A stretch of 64,000 bases of DNA from NCBI RefSeq assembly GCF_029784155.1, contig NC_073691.1:62323746-62387745 (forward strand). The letters are read 5' to 3'. The stretch comes from Uranotaenia lowii (lineage: Eukaryota; Arthropoda; Insecta; Diptera; Culicidae). A program made the position numbers and the translations under genes. The notes beneath the pieces were generated by a model, which was not told where the DNA came from, did no database searches, and saw only the letters and a list, made by a program, of their open reading frames with translations. Every line of letters starts with the position of its first letter. The first letter of the stretch is position 1. This document shows, in pieces, positions 33,707-45,690 of the stretch.

Positions 33707-33736
33707 GACGGAATACTATGTAAATAAAAATAATAA
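33270..33736 (+). mobile_element. 5'-truncated RTE-like LINE, 3' end only
   Basis: Flanked by the 10-bp target duplication ATGATACCGT (33260..33269 and 33737..33746). It holds only the C-terminal part of a non-LTR reverse-transcriptase protein, ending at TAA near 33706, then a short AATAAAAATAATAA tail. The extreme 5' truncation is usual for LINE insertions. The simple A/T-rich repeat tail fits RTE-type elements. Confidence 0.8.
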
Positions 33737-33746
33737 ATGATACCGT

Positions 33747-33866
33747 TATTGAAAAGGGAATCGTTCGATTTGTTTGATTCTGTAGAATTATTCATCCAAT
33801 TAGGATCACAAAACATATTAGAATGAAAATGGCTCCCAAGCCGTTCAGACCCAAGGCCGTGCGAAC
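33747..33866. other. short flank
   Basis: Nothing recognised between the LINE fragment and the G/C homopolymer hairpin. Confidence 0.4.
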
Positions 33867-33916
33867 GGGGGGGGGGGGGGGGGGTTTAGGGGTTTAACCC
33901 ACCCCCCCCCCCCCCC
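33867..33916. repeat. G18 / C15 inverted homopolymer
   Basis: Eighteen Gs, then TTTAGGGGTTTAACCCA, then fifteen Cs. The halves can pair as a hairpin and the G strand could form a quadruplex. Run lengths may be uncertain because such tracts sequence poorly. Confidence 0.9.
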
Positions 33917-36900
33917 ACGAAGATTTTTTCCAAGCAAAATTTTCAGCGTAGTATCGGAAAATAACTTGATCTTAAATAAGTGTTAACAAGCAAGTCAAAA
34001 ATTTTGCTCGCCTTCGGCGGAATTTAGTCTTAGGACACCCTTGGCTTAAAACATTTCATTCTACGACACTTCATGACGTTCACGATTTGAAACTAGTTTT
34101 TCATTGTAATTTCAATTTATAACTCAATTAACCTTTTGTATTGAAACTCTTAACTTGACATACAAAAACCCTACTCCATCTTTAGAATAGGTTTTTATTA
34201 AGAATTGTAACTAATCAGGAACAGAGTTCGAAACGAACCTTTTAAACTTTAAAATTAATTCATCGAATACTAATTTTACACATCGAAAAATTGGAAACCA
34301 TGCAACAAGCACAATGATCAACAGAATAAGCAAAAACAAACAAATTAAATCGAAAATCTAATACTCTCTACGTTATAACTTAAATTTCGATTCAATAAAA
34401 TCGTTTATGTCATTAAAAATGTTATGCTGATATGAAATATTCTTCAAGACACCAATTTCAATCTAAATTTTTTGTATTTCTTGCTCTTGCTGAACATCAG
34501 ATTTGAGAAGGTTTTGATAAATTACACAAGGCCCAAAATGCATTTTTTTCCAAGGTGCAGTGAATTTAAAAAACTAATTTTGTCGAACTTGAGTGCCCTG
34601 AATCTAAATATGCAATCTTTCTATCAGCGATCAGCTGTTATTGAAATAACTTTTCAAAATAGTTTAAAATTATTTAAGGAAGTTCTGGAATTTTTTGACG
34701 AAACTTCAAAACAACAAAAAAACATTTTTAAATATAAGCTTTGAATGATTAAACAATTTTCTTCAAAACATTAAGTAATTTAGAGTTCTGCGCAAAAAGT
34801 TATAGTAGTTTTCTATATGTTTACTTTTCTCATTTAACGAATTTTTAAAGAAGTTTAAACCAATCTTTCCAAATTTGCAAAAATTGTCGAATTTTATTTT
34901 TCAAAATCATGCATCATCATCAGCATCATCATCATCGTCAAAATATTATTGCTTAATTGAATAAAATATTATAAACGAAATCAGAACTAGATTTTTTCTC
35001 AAATGTAGGTTTAATAGTTAATCAGTTATCAATGATTGATTTCACTTAAGACTGACAAGTTTTAAAACAAAATGTGATAGTTTCAATTCAACAAAAGATT
35101 CGAGTTCAGGACGCTAAAATCCACCAAATTAATCATTAAAATATGAACACTAAAACGCTTCTCCCTTAAGTTATCAATTAAATTTATTAAATAAGTTTTG
35201 TAATGGTAAGACGTGATTATTGAAAAAAAAAAAATTAAACTTACATTTTTCATCATGATATTTTGTTTCAATTTACAAATGAATTTACCGAATTTCAATG
35301 TACAGTATTTTTCCAACTTTTGAATAAATTTCCAAATTTTAAAGTCAAGCTATTTAAATTTTTATAAATATTTTTAATAAGTTTGTCTCTGTTTTTCAAT
35401 TCTGAATATTTTTGTTTTAAAACATAAACCTTTATTTTTTTTCCTTATCAAAAATTCACATTTCAAATTGTGATTAATTTTTTTTTACATTCAAAATGCA
35501 TCAACGCTTGAGTTGAAAATGAAGAAAAACATGTAAATTAAGATGAGAAATAATATCAATTATTATCATTTTTCTAACAATCATTCATGGTTAATTTTTT
35601 ACCTGATCTGACATTTATTTATTGAACATTATTCGAATTTAGATTTAATTTTTAAAGCTGTGTTTTAGATGTAATAACATTTTTCTAATTTGAAAACTAT
35701 ACTGCTGAGAAATTATTTTAAATCAAATTTCTAGTTCAGAGCAAGGAACATCATTTTTAAAAAATTATCATTAACTGACCGAAAACATCATTGATTTGAC
35801 ACTTTCATTGTCATTTGTTTAAAAAAATATTTATTCATTTTATCCCTTAATTTTTTTTTTTTTGAGTTCGTGTGAAAATTATGAGTAAGTAAATGATGTT
35901 AGAAATCAATTTCCTTCTTTTTTATTTAATTTGGAAGTGTTATTATTTTTAGCTGAATTTGAATTTCGAATTTCGGGCCTGTTCAGACCAAATACGTTTT
36001 TAAAGATGATAGATTATTGGTAGGGTACTAGAAATCAATTTTGTTGGATACTCTATACACAGCACAAATAGAATGATGTTTCAATTAAAACTGATGAGTT
36101 TTCAATACGTTATGATATGCCATTTTAGGATGAAAAAAATGACAAAGCTATGAGCGTTTTAAAGGATTTTTTGTAAGTTGCTCAAAAGAACTGGTAGAAT
36201 AAAGGAATTTTTGGTAAAATCAGTAAACCCTTGGCGTAAATTGTACAGGAAAAAAGCGATATTTGAAATTACTAGTTCAAATAATTGAAACAGTTCATCG
36301 AGCTTTTTTTTAACATCGCGAAAGACTTTTTTCACAAATGAAAAATTTTAATTTTTAATCCAGAATAAATATCTGAATTTTGCTTTTTCAGCGATTTTCC
36401 AAGATCATGCGATACACTAAACAAAATTTTTGTCAATTTTTCAACTCACCACCTACCTACAGTAAAATTTCAGAAGTCTGAAGAGAATTTTCTCATGAAT
36501 ACATTTAAACAATGCCAAGGCAGCTAGCACTGCATCGCTTCAATCAAAAATAGTTCCTCGATATCCCTCATTTAAAATTAGTTTCCCTTGACTTTCCTCC
36601 GCTGGAACAATCGGTAAACAAACCCAACTCTGTTGTAGTTGTTCAATATTTTCAAATAAACATTGTGAATCAAGTCTTGGAACGGTATAGACCTATTTAG
36701 TTTTTCGATAGTGCTTAGGTAATAAAACTTCTCGTATTCGTCGTTTCAAATTAACTACGCATGGAATCGTTCAAGGTTTTTTGTTCACTTACGACGTTTT
36801 TGAAATGCTTGCTGGAACCATCTGTGGAACATATAAATATTACTAGGAATTCCTGCCTAGGCGAAGGCACTCGTCGGAGGCACATAATAAAATTTCTAGT

Positions 36901-38794
36901 GCAATCCCTCAAATAAAATTGAAATGCATCCTCCATGTCGAACGAGGTGTGGCGTAAATCTTTGGCCGAACATGTGTGTGACTTGGTTCCTCTTTCCCAG
37001 CTTTTCCACCATTCCTTCAATCGTCGCGCTATTCGGCCACCACAATCGGAAACCTACGATGGGTACGATCGAGTTGTGTATGTTGGCAATCAAGTTTCAC
37101 TCATCCGGGAATGGGACCAAACAACTTGTCTCGCAGTTGAGTCTGGTCGTGTTTTCAAATAAACATCACTAAAAATCGAACGTCTTCGGCCGGCCTCCTA
37201 GCTGCATACTTACATAGGGCTTAGACTTAGGCGGTTCGTCTTCAAGGGTTTCCCGGCTAATGTTTTCCCTCTTTTGACTTCGGTATAGGTACGTGGGCCG
37301 TGTTTTGGTTGCGTCATTTTTCAACCATCAAAAATCTTAGCCCTGAATCTTGACGTTTCTTGATTTTTTTTCCCTTTTCGACTCCCAACTGTGGGTACCC
37401 ATTTGTGGATGAGTTTTGACTAGGTTACATTGTAGCAAAAGAGGGGGCCTGCATCCCCTATTAGTTCGACTTACGGGAAGGTACCTTTCGCTCCCATCTG
37501 CCAAGGAACGACGCGTTTCACGAATCGTGATCTTTTCTCAGTCTGCTACTATTGCTACTTTTACAACGTTGTTGCATTTGGATGATGTATAATATATTTA
37601 TGGTTGGTATGACACGAGTGCTATATGTAAAATGCATCATAAATCATCATCAGAAAGTTCCTGGGCCCTTCCCTACGGGTTGGCTTGGCGTTTCAATCGT
37701 GCCTCTAAAATCGGCCTGGGAGCTACAGCTGCCAACTAACATACAAATGTGGGGTGCTACTTCCTCAGCACATGTTACCTATTTACTACCGGTTTGGATG
37801 TTTTCGTTAACACCAGAACGCTGTCAAAGGATGGAACGGGAGGAAACGTCATCCGTATGTTTTTAATAACCTAATGAACAAATTTGGTCGCTTTCGGATG
37901 AATTAACAGCAGTTAAATTTAAAAGGAGAATTATTAAGAGAGAATTAGGAAGATAAAACCTGATAAAATTTAAAATAAATGTATTTTACAATGAAAATTG
38001 CACAAAATCTTTCTTGAAAATTTTAATAACACAATTTCACCCCAAAATTATTCAAAAGCTTCAAGCTTTTAAACTCTTTACAATTAGGAAAAATGTGAAT
38101 TGTGTAGCATTGTGCAATAAAAAACATAAAAATTACCTAAATAACAAGAAAAAAAAATAATTAGAAAAGAAACGTTCGATATTGGCGACACAAATTGATT
38201 GGCATCTCTATCCAGCGCTGGCTTGGTACCAAATTGTCCTATAGAGACATCGATTGAATCTTTTTGGGCCCATACCAAATCGTTTTTGAGAAAACATGTG
38301 AAGCCTGCAAATTCTATCGAAAACTTTGCAAAAACTGAAAAAGAGTAGTGATAATCATCACAAATCAGTCTATGCTGAAGTTAATGAGTAGTATTCTTTA
38401 AAAAAAATCGATCACAGGCCTACAATTGACTGGAACTCAATTTGTTTAGAATCACTGTAAAAGAAGACTATAGATAGAGAACATGAAAGTGAAGAAAAAA
38501 ATGGATTTGCTCTTCAATTGTGTTTTAACTGTCCATTTTAAATCGTGCTTAGACATAAAGGGACACTTTATAGAAGCGATCTTCAAAATAATGAAACATT
38601 TCATGTAATCAAAAAAAAAAATTCTGGGGAAGAGTCTGTATTGAAAAGTAAAACTTCCAAGTCAAATGTGGATAGTGTACAATACTTTATGGAAAATACT
38701 TTAACACATTAAAGACAGCAAAGAAGTCTGAGTCCGAAAGCACTCAAATTCGGCGTCAGCTCTCTCACTGCACCAAATTCTACAATTTGGTGTC
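33917..38794. other. long unannotated region
   Basis: 33917..36720 is very AT-rich with a short CAT/CATCAT microsatellite at about 34912..34940. 36720..37870 is GC-richer and has overlapping frames on both strands (for example 36935..37162 and 37552..37866 on the plus strand, 36751..37020 on the minus), but no domain, splice pair or codon pattern decides for any of them. 37870..38790 is AT-rich again. Confidence 0.4.
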
Positions 38795-38890
38795 TTTGAG
38801 TTAACGAAAGTGTTGTTTACAATTTTTTGGAATGAAGCTTCCTTAGAAAATATATCACATTTGAGTTATGCTTTTCGTCTTCTAAATGTT
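38795..38890 (+). repeat. dispersed repeat, also at 44240..44310
   Basis: Shares with 44240..44310 a string around TATCACATTTGAGTTA and preceding GAAGCTTC / GAAGTTTC-like sequence, in the same orientation. It lies just left of the element that begins at 38990; the second copy lies right of that element. Confidence 0.55.
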
Positions 38891-39448
38891 CAGCTCTACA
38901 TTCAAAAGGGTTTTCTAAATCGAATAAAACCATACAATTCCCTTCTTTTTCGAGAATTTAAATGCTTATTTTGGCTGCCCTGAATTCAACCCAGACAACC
39001 AGAGGACTGAACCAGCTGTCAAATCGCATACAAACGCACCGTACCAAATTTTTGGTACCAGAACGTCAGTGTGGTTCCCGAAATTAAACACTTCACCCCA
39101 TAACAGACTCGAAATAGGGTAACATTTTGGTTGCCAAACGCATCTGTTGTTGTCATACTGCAGATTGAGAATCAATTTTAACAAGGATTATGCTGAAAAC
39201 TCTGCATTTAGTGCCCAACCATAAATTATTAATGTTTCCAAAGATCCCTTTGATTGACATTCCCGAGCCGCAGATATCATTTTAAGGATTATTAAAAAAT
39301 TGTCTCTGGTTGAAATTGTTGCAACGAAGATGGCCATGTTGCCCATATACGTGTTTCACTCGTTGCAGTTTCCTTCTTCCTGCGGGTTTCTTGACTGAAA
39401 ACTTGGTACGAAAATGTTTGCTTTCTTCAGCCCCTTGCAGACAACCAT

Positions 39449-39973
39449 TTGGTGGGTTTTTCGCAGTGGTTGTATTTGGATGAGAATGAATTGATCAACC
39501 TTCTCTCGCTCAACGCTTTACTCGGAAGCAAAGGTTGCTTTGATGCAGCGAAAACGACAAAACCGATGATGCATACGCTCTCAACATGGTCCGCCTTCAC
39601 GAAGCAATATGCATTCGAGGCAGCGAATCCAAAAAACCAAACGAATGGCTCTCACTCATCTCCTGTTACATTCTTGAGGGAACCGAATTCAAAAGGCACA
39701 GCAAACCCGAGTCTCCTCGTTTGTGCCTGGGTCGAATACCCGAGGTTTTTCTGCTATTGCTATTATTGCACAGCAACCGCACGCAGGCAGCTAGTGTTTT
39801 CGTTTCTTTTTCTTCCCCTCTCATTGCTTCGTTGTGAGCCTATGCAGTGCAATAAGTTCGGTTGTCGGTCTATTTCGAATTTGCAACACAAATATACGTG
39901 CAAATATACGTGTAAACATATCGTATGTAATGCAGGAAAACCAATATATACGTATCATGTACGACTACCCTGA
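39449..39973 (+). other. 174-codon open frame, doubtful
   Basis: Longest frame in the left half of the CCCAGACAACC-ended element. It contains a Cys/Tyr-rich middle and Cys-rich end but no known motif, and its late part runs into TACGTA-type repeats, so it probably is not coding. If the element once had a gene, this is the only candidate on this side. Confidence 0.2.
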
Positions 39974-40364
39974 TTCTCTTTGGAATATACTATGACAATT
40001 GACATAGATAGATGATTGAGGTTGTAATCGTGTAGGTCTTCGCTCAATATGCGATTGGGAATACCTTTATATACGACATTTTTCGTAACAAAATGGAAAG
40101 TTTGATGACTTATTTGGTCATCTTCTGCGACTTGAGTGCAGGGCTTTCATTTTGCGTCAGTTGAATAACAATAAGATTATTTTAAAGAAATGCGTTTTGT
40201 GCTGTCAAATTCAAGTTTATATCGTACAATTACTTAATGGGTGATACGGTCAAAATTTGGTCAATATCAACTTGACGTATTTCTTTCAATTTTGCATTTA
40301 AAAAACCTGAACACCCCTCTTTTTGAGGGTGTGTGTGTAGAATGTTGCTCCTATTCGCGATTTC

Positions 40365-41535
40365 GAAGCTAATTTTTGACAGATCGTGTGCGTGCAAAAA
40401 ATGTGAACAAACAGGGGGAAAAACTAGCTAGTAATAAATCATTATTTTCTCTGATTTGGTTAGGGTTTTTCAGAAAATGAAGGATACAAATTTAAAGTAG
40501 AAGATTCAGAGATTATTTTGAGCTACAGGAAAAAATGTATATGTTCCGTGAAGCATCGCAAATGGACAACAAAAAAGGTCAATTTTTTACTACGCCAAAA
40601 ACTCTTCAGAGTATTTCACATATTTCTGAATGAAAACTCAAGCCAAATGCACATTTTCAATTGCAGTTTGTTAAAGAAGAAATCAATTAACATTCCTTCA
40701 AAATTTGGGGAAGAACCAACAATTGGTAAGCTAGAATTTTTTTATTCGAAAAAACATAAATTTTTGATATTTTCTATTAGGTTTCCTTCTGCAGCTGCAT
40801 ACTATCAGGCGTAATAATTTTAAAGCTGTAAGGCGGATTTGGATATTTGATGGTGGTAAAAATGCCATGGAAAAAATATATCCTTGAATAAATACACAAT
40901 TTAAGTTTACTTTGACGGTATGCAATTGACATCGTTCAATGGTTATATCATGTTTTGTACTTTATCGGACCTTATATGTTTTTTTTGGAGAAATTTTATT
41001 AAAAATTAAATTTATACAACCACTAGCTGTAAAAAAATTAAAATTAAAATTTAACACTTTATACTGTCTTAGGCTGAAACTATTTAAATTTTTATATAAC
41101 GTATTCATGAAATGTTACAACTAAACCAAATCCAAAAGTTTAAAGTAACAAATTGTTCATGCATACAGACCGACGAGAAGCGCATAAAGTTTAATATAAA
41201 GATATAATACACCAATATAGATAATTGGAAAAAATTAAAAGTTTAGAAAATGAACGAAAAGATTGATTTACATGTTAGTTTTTTCTGACCAACTGACTAT
41301 TTTAAAATGGAGCTATCAGATAGAATTGACTCTTCTACCAGGCTAATTTATTCTAATTTAATTGAAAACAAACTTAAATTTTTCAAAGGAGTGTTTTTTT
41401 TTCATAATCATTTAGATTTATGAAAACTTAACTCGAAGCAATGTAAAGTCGTCTATAATTTATCGTTCACCCAGAATGTTGCTCACGCTTCATCGTACTA
41501 CCCCAGATGGCAGCAGCGCAGCTTCGAAATAGCGG
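40365..41535. mobile_element. insertion in the leader of mariner copy 2
   Basis: Compared with copy 1, the leader is interrupted after CTCCTATT and resumes at TTTTGATTTTGG. The borders carry inverted GATTTCGAAGC and GCTTCGAAAT. The interior is AT-rich without coding potential. A repeated AGAATGTTGCTC occurs on both sides, so the exact borders and mechanism are uncertain. Confidence 0.5.
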
Positions 41536-41570
41536 ATTTTGATTTTGGAATTCACTCTTCAGTTGTCAAA

Positions 41571-42181
41571 ATGCCGTCCAAGGAAGAAGAGCAGCGTATC
41601 AAAATTTTACTCGCGCATCGCGAAAATCCGAGCTACTCGCACGCAAAGCTGGCAAAATCGCTAAAAGTTGCCAAATCAACCGTTACAAATGTAATTAAAG
41701 TGTTTGGGGAACGTTTGTCGACAGCCAGGAAGTCTGAATCGGGGGGAAATCGAAAACCGGAAGCTGCTGAGACGACAAAGAGAGTTGCCGGTAGTTTCAA
41801 GCGAAACCCTAAACCCCTCTCTCTCCGAGATGCCGCGTGATCCCGGAGGCTGTACACGACGATGCTGACGAAGTTTGACTGCGTGGTAATGGACGACGAA
41901 ACCTACGTCAAAGCCGACTGGTGGTACGCCGCCAACAACGTGCAGATGGTTCCCAAGGACAAGAACCCTCCCAACACGCCAGAGCTCCGCCCAATTGAGA
42001 AATACTGGGCTATTGTCAAGCGGAACCTAAAGAAGACCAAAAAACTGCTAAGGACGAGCAGCAGTTCAAGGCAAACTGGCTTTCTGCGGCGAAGAAGGTG
42101 GACAAGGTGGCTGTACAAAATCTGATGGCAGGGGTTAGGCGTAAGGCCCGGCAATTCGGATTTGGAAAAGCGGAAGCCTAA
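41571..42181 (+). pseudogene. mariner DD37E transposase, internally deleted copy 2
   Basis: Starts MPSKEEEQRIK and keeps VFGERL, which copy 1 lost. A TGA at about 41838 ends the first frame after LSLRDAA. The sequence then resumes with SRRLYTTMLTKF and the first catalytic motif DDETYVKAD, but jumps straight to WYAANNVQ: about 97 residues, including the second catalytic Asp, are missing. It keeps NTPELRPIEKYW with the final Glu, then has the same one-base A-run contraction as copy 1. No active protein can result. In the original frame the end would be TAA at 42179..42181. Confidence 0.8.
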
Positions 42182-43059
42182 CTGAATATTTTTCCTGAAT
42201 TTTATACTAATTAAACTTGAAAAAGAAATTTAATTTGATTTTTTAAATAAACGATTTCACCGATTTACACCTTGACCAAATTTTGATCGTATCACTCTTT
42301 AAGGGGTTTAATTCTTTGCATTTGAAGTGCTAATGATCGAAATTCCATAACTGCTTCACAAATTGCAATAATTTGCAACAATTTGCAACAATTAGCACAT
42401 TTATACTCTCTCTCAGCCTTGGTTTCTCTCATTTGAACTCAAACCTTCTAATTTTCTCTAACAAATTACCACAAATTACCCCAATTTCAATCATTGGCCA
42501 CATAATTTGTGTGATCATTGACGAATTTTCTCCCTTCATTTCAGTTCCCCGGGTTAGTATGGGATTTTATTAAGAAGTGTAACTAAACAAGCTCAGAATT
42601 TGAAACTCAGGTACGATATTGGATACAGCATCGGCCTGAATTTCAAGTAGAAATGTTTCGCCGCCACGCTCAATGTGAAAAATCTTAATTTCGAATTATT
42701 TTATGCATAGCACGACAAAATCTGTCAATCACGGCTGATCATCGTATATCGGTCGTTCCCGGATTTTTCGCAAACTGTCGTGCACAACGGTCGAGTTCAT
42801 ATGTACATAAATATTTACGAGTCTCCCTTCTTGTCGTAATAAAATCATGCAATGCATTTAAATACGATAAAGAACATGCATGGGCCGTACAATGCAGGTG
42901 CAGATATACGAAAATAAGTTTAAATAACACTCTATACGATATAACCTGTAAAATAAAATACGACTTCTGGTTGTCTGGGTTCTGCCATGTGTTGTTGTTA
43001 ACAGTTCAACTTAAAACTCTTTCTATCGTGAGCTCCAGTTTGCATAATTTTTGTGCACA

Positions 43060-43510
43060 AATGGTGTTCTTTCCTCAACATTTCGCTGAGTCAGTTGGCA
43101 ATAATTAAAGAAGAACGAATTGGAGCGGTTCCGAATTCGGTTCGAAGGAAGAAACCAGCTTCGTGGACCAAAAAGATCGGATCGGATGCTTACGTCAGTA
43201 AGAAGACTGCCTCTGTTCGAGATCTGGCCTAAATAGGATTTCCTCTCAGTACCGTGCATCGTGCCAAGATGAAATTCAGTCTAAAGACACAGACGAAGAA
43301 GCCGAAGCAGAGTCGAAAACAAGCGACTTCTGTCAATTCAAGAGCTCGTAAATTATATGATCAACTGCTGTGTAGAAAATCGGTGTGCGTTATCATCGAC
43401 GACGAAACATATTGCAAGTTGACGAGACGGAAACATCAATTTTTACAGAAAAATTCGATGAAAATCCAATGGAGTGCTTGAACCGTCACTTGTTCCCCAA
43501 TATCCACAGG
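43060..43510 (+). pseudogene. Tc1/mariner transposase fragment, second family
   Basis: Pieces of a transposase with frameshifts and stops: a basic segment with VRRKKPASW, SVRDLA then a stop, STVHRAKMKF, RARKLYDQLL, and the first catalytic motif as IIDDETYCKL, then a shifted LNRHLFPNI segment. The motif DDETYCK and the order of segments place it in the Tc1/mariner superfamily, distinct from the DD37E copies above. The downstream two-thirds of the core is missing where the sequence at about 43530 changes to another element. Confidence 0.7.
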
Positions 43511-43532
43511 CATGATCACCCAGTGCTAATTT

Positions 43533-43690
43533 ACCCAGCAAACATTTTTGTAGGTATAATTCTCAACAAACTTTGTTATTCACTTCATATACATTTTAGA
43601 TTTCAGAATCATCGCATAAAAATCGAAAAAACAGCATTTACCTACCAAAGTGGAGGTGATATACATATGTATATATTTTTAACTTCTGGC
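43533..43690 (+). repeat. left-end fragment of the CCCAGC-type element
   Basis: Starts CCCAGCAAACATTTTTGTAGGTAT and contains ACCTACCAAAGTGGAGGTGA then ATATACATATG, matching 16301..16430 (CCCAGCCAACA, TACCTACCAAAAGTGGAGGC). It abuts the transposase fragment, so insertion of this element may have broken that gene. Confidence 0.65.
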
Positions 43691-45690
43691 TCAACCGATA
43701 AGAATTATACAAATTGAAGGATATTCAACACGTTATTCATACATCCTAAAAGTATGCGAGAGAGCGCAAGTTTTGCTATTATTACATGCAAACCGTTGCC
43801 AGCGACAATATTTGCTGCTTCTCTAATTGGACAATTTTTCCAAATGAACCATCTGATTTCTAGCTATCTGATATCACTGCTTCTTGCAAAGAGATCAACA
43901 AAGTTGTTTTCTCACTTGAATCCCAAGCAGGAGAACAAATTTGCAAACATGGCTGACTTTTTCTTATATCCGATTTAAACCGACTTTAAGTAACCATTTT
44001 TGCGATCGTTTACTTATTTGGCAGGAATTGCGATTCACATTAACATTGTTAACGATTTGAGCTATCATTTCTAATGCGATTATATATTCGCTTGGTGGCA
44101 TCAGTCCACTACTCATAAATGGGACACGAAGGCTTGGTACCAATCCAACAAAGTCCAGATCGTGCCGAATGAGATGAATCTGCCAAATTGTTCTCATGCG
44201 AGACCGATTGAAACTTCTTCAAATTTAGTGTGATGTTTACAACTTTGTAGATGAAGTTTCTAAAGAGAATGTATCACATTTGAGTTACGCTTCTCAGTAA
44301 AGCGCACATGCATCAAGCGAAAAAACGAGATATAATAGCGCCAACACTAAATTTCACCAAAGAACCGAATTACCAGATTCTCTGGATTCAATTTTTTGTT
44401 TGGTCTACTTACAGAATCACCGAAATCTAAACCAACTACATTTCAAAGACAAGTTTGAGGAATCTCAATGGAATCTCTTCGAGGAACACCAAGATTCATT
44501 GAGATCCTTTTAATGTTAAGTTTTTCAGAATTCAAAATTTTCATTTGATCGGATTTCAAAATTTTCAACCCAAAAACCTACCAGGTTGAACCCCTTGATG
44601 CAATCCATGTTGCAACTCAAAAACCGTGCAATACCTGAGCAAAACTTTAGCCAAACCAAAAAACATCGGACAGACATCTGTCATTTGATTTTTTTTTGTC
44701 GGTCACTTCGTCAATTGACATTTGGTGTCTTTTTTGCTGAATAATTGTTCAAAAACCAGATGATTGCACTTCTATGCGAGAAAAAGCCTCAAGAATCCAA
44801 GTCCTACATGAACCCTTAACAACCTAGCTGTAATCAGTTGACTCGTAATGAACCGAGATTATTGAGTCGTTTCCAGATGAAATCCCAAAAACAAACACGT
44901 ATACATGGCCTTCTGCATGCCATGCGCATAGTAAACAAAACAAACCATAAATCGGGATGACGATTTTTGTTTTGTTTACATACACTCATGACGAATGCAA
45001 CCAAAAATACGAAGAAGTGTAAAATCCCGCTCGATGGGATTGGATCTATTTTGGGCACAGTCGAATCACTCTCATTCAAGTGTAACAAATGAGTAAGCTG
45101 AGTCCTCGTCCAATTGATGTATGCGTGAGACTGATTTTATTTTCTGATTTGTAACGTTTGCCTTTAAGTCTGTTTCACAAACTGTCTGTTGGATGTAGCA
45201 GACATGCTATTTTTTGACTCATGACACCTTGACTTTCCCGGTGGCAATAAAAGTGCCATTGATGTCTCTTGTTGGGGCAATCCAAATTTCGGTATTTGCT
45301 ACAAGCTTATTGATATACATACACACATTTTATTAGAAAATTTAAAACACTTCCCTGTAAGAAGCTTCATTAAATTCCTAATAAAAAAAATTTTATAATG
45401 CCACAACGGGGTAAGTCGTTATTTTGAGCGTCGTGTCGGTTTTCTTAATATTTCCCAAACAAGATGACTCATAAAGAGTGTACTGAGCCGATTAAATTGG
45501 CTTGACTGATTAATTAGGTAGTATTTGGCAGCTTGCCTGTCTGCTTTGCCGAATCTAAAATTGCGAATGGTGCGCAATATGTGTAGTACGAATAAGATTA
45601 ATAACACGCTTATATCCTATATCAGAAAAAAAAACTGGTGTTTGAAAGTTTGATAACTCGTGCAAAGAGCGTACGAGTCACAAGACCTTA
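43691..45690. other. unannotated region
   Basis: AT-rich without supported genes. 44240..44310 repeats 38815..38885. 44860..45080 is less AT-rich and has a minus frame of 84 codons without motifs. Nothing else recognised. Confidence 0.4.

Larger units (their letters stand above)
40237..42299 (+). mobile_element. Tc1/mariner element, DD37E family, copy 2
   Basis: Bounded by TA (40235..40236 and 42300..42301) and by GTGATACGGTCAAAATTTGG and its inverted near-copy. It is longer than copy 1 (2063 against 1205 bp) because a block of about 1.2 kb (roughly 40365..41535) sits between its 5' leader and the transposase start. That block has inverted borders around ATTTCGAAGC, suggesting another small insertion. 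Confidence 0.85.
38990..42977. mobile_element. CCCAGACAACC-ended element interrupted by a mariner copy
   Basis: ACCCAGACAACCAGA at the left recurs inverted at the right (TCTGGTTGTCTGGGT). The right inner region (42735..42965) carries ATACGA/TCGTA motifs like the element at 16301, whose ends are CCCAGCCAACA. Without the mariner insertion at 40237..42299 the span is about 1.9 kb, close to the 2.0 kb of that element. I infer one superfamily. No target duplication is evident, and pairing of these two ends as one element is not proven. The plus frame 39449..39973 inside it has no recognised domain. Confidence 0.5.

Noticed and set aside
36735..37866. Possible genes in the GC-richer block
   Set aside because: Competing frames on both strands, no domain and no matched splice pair; left as unannotated.
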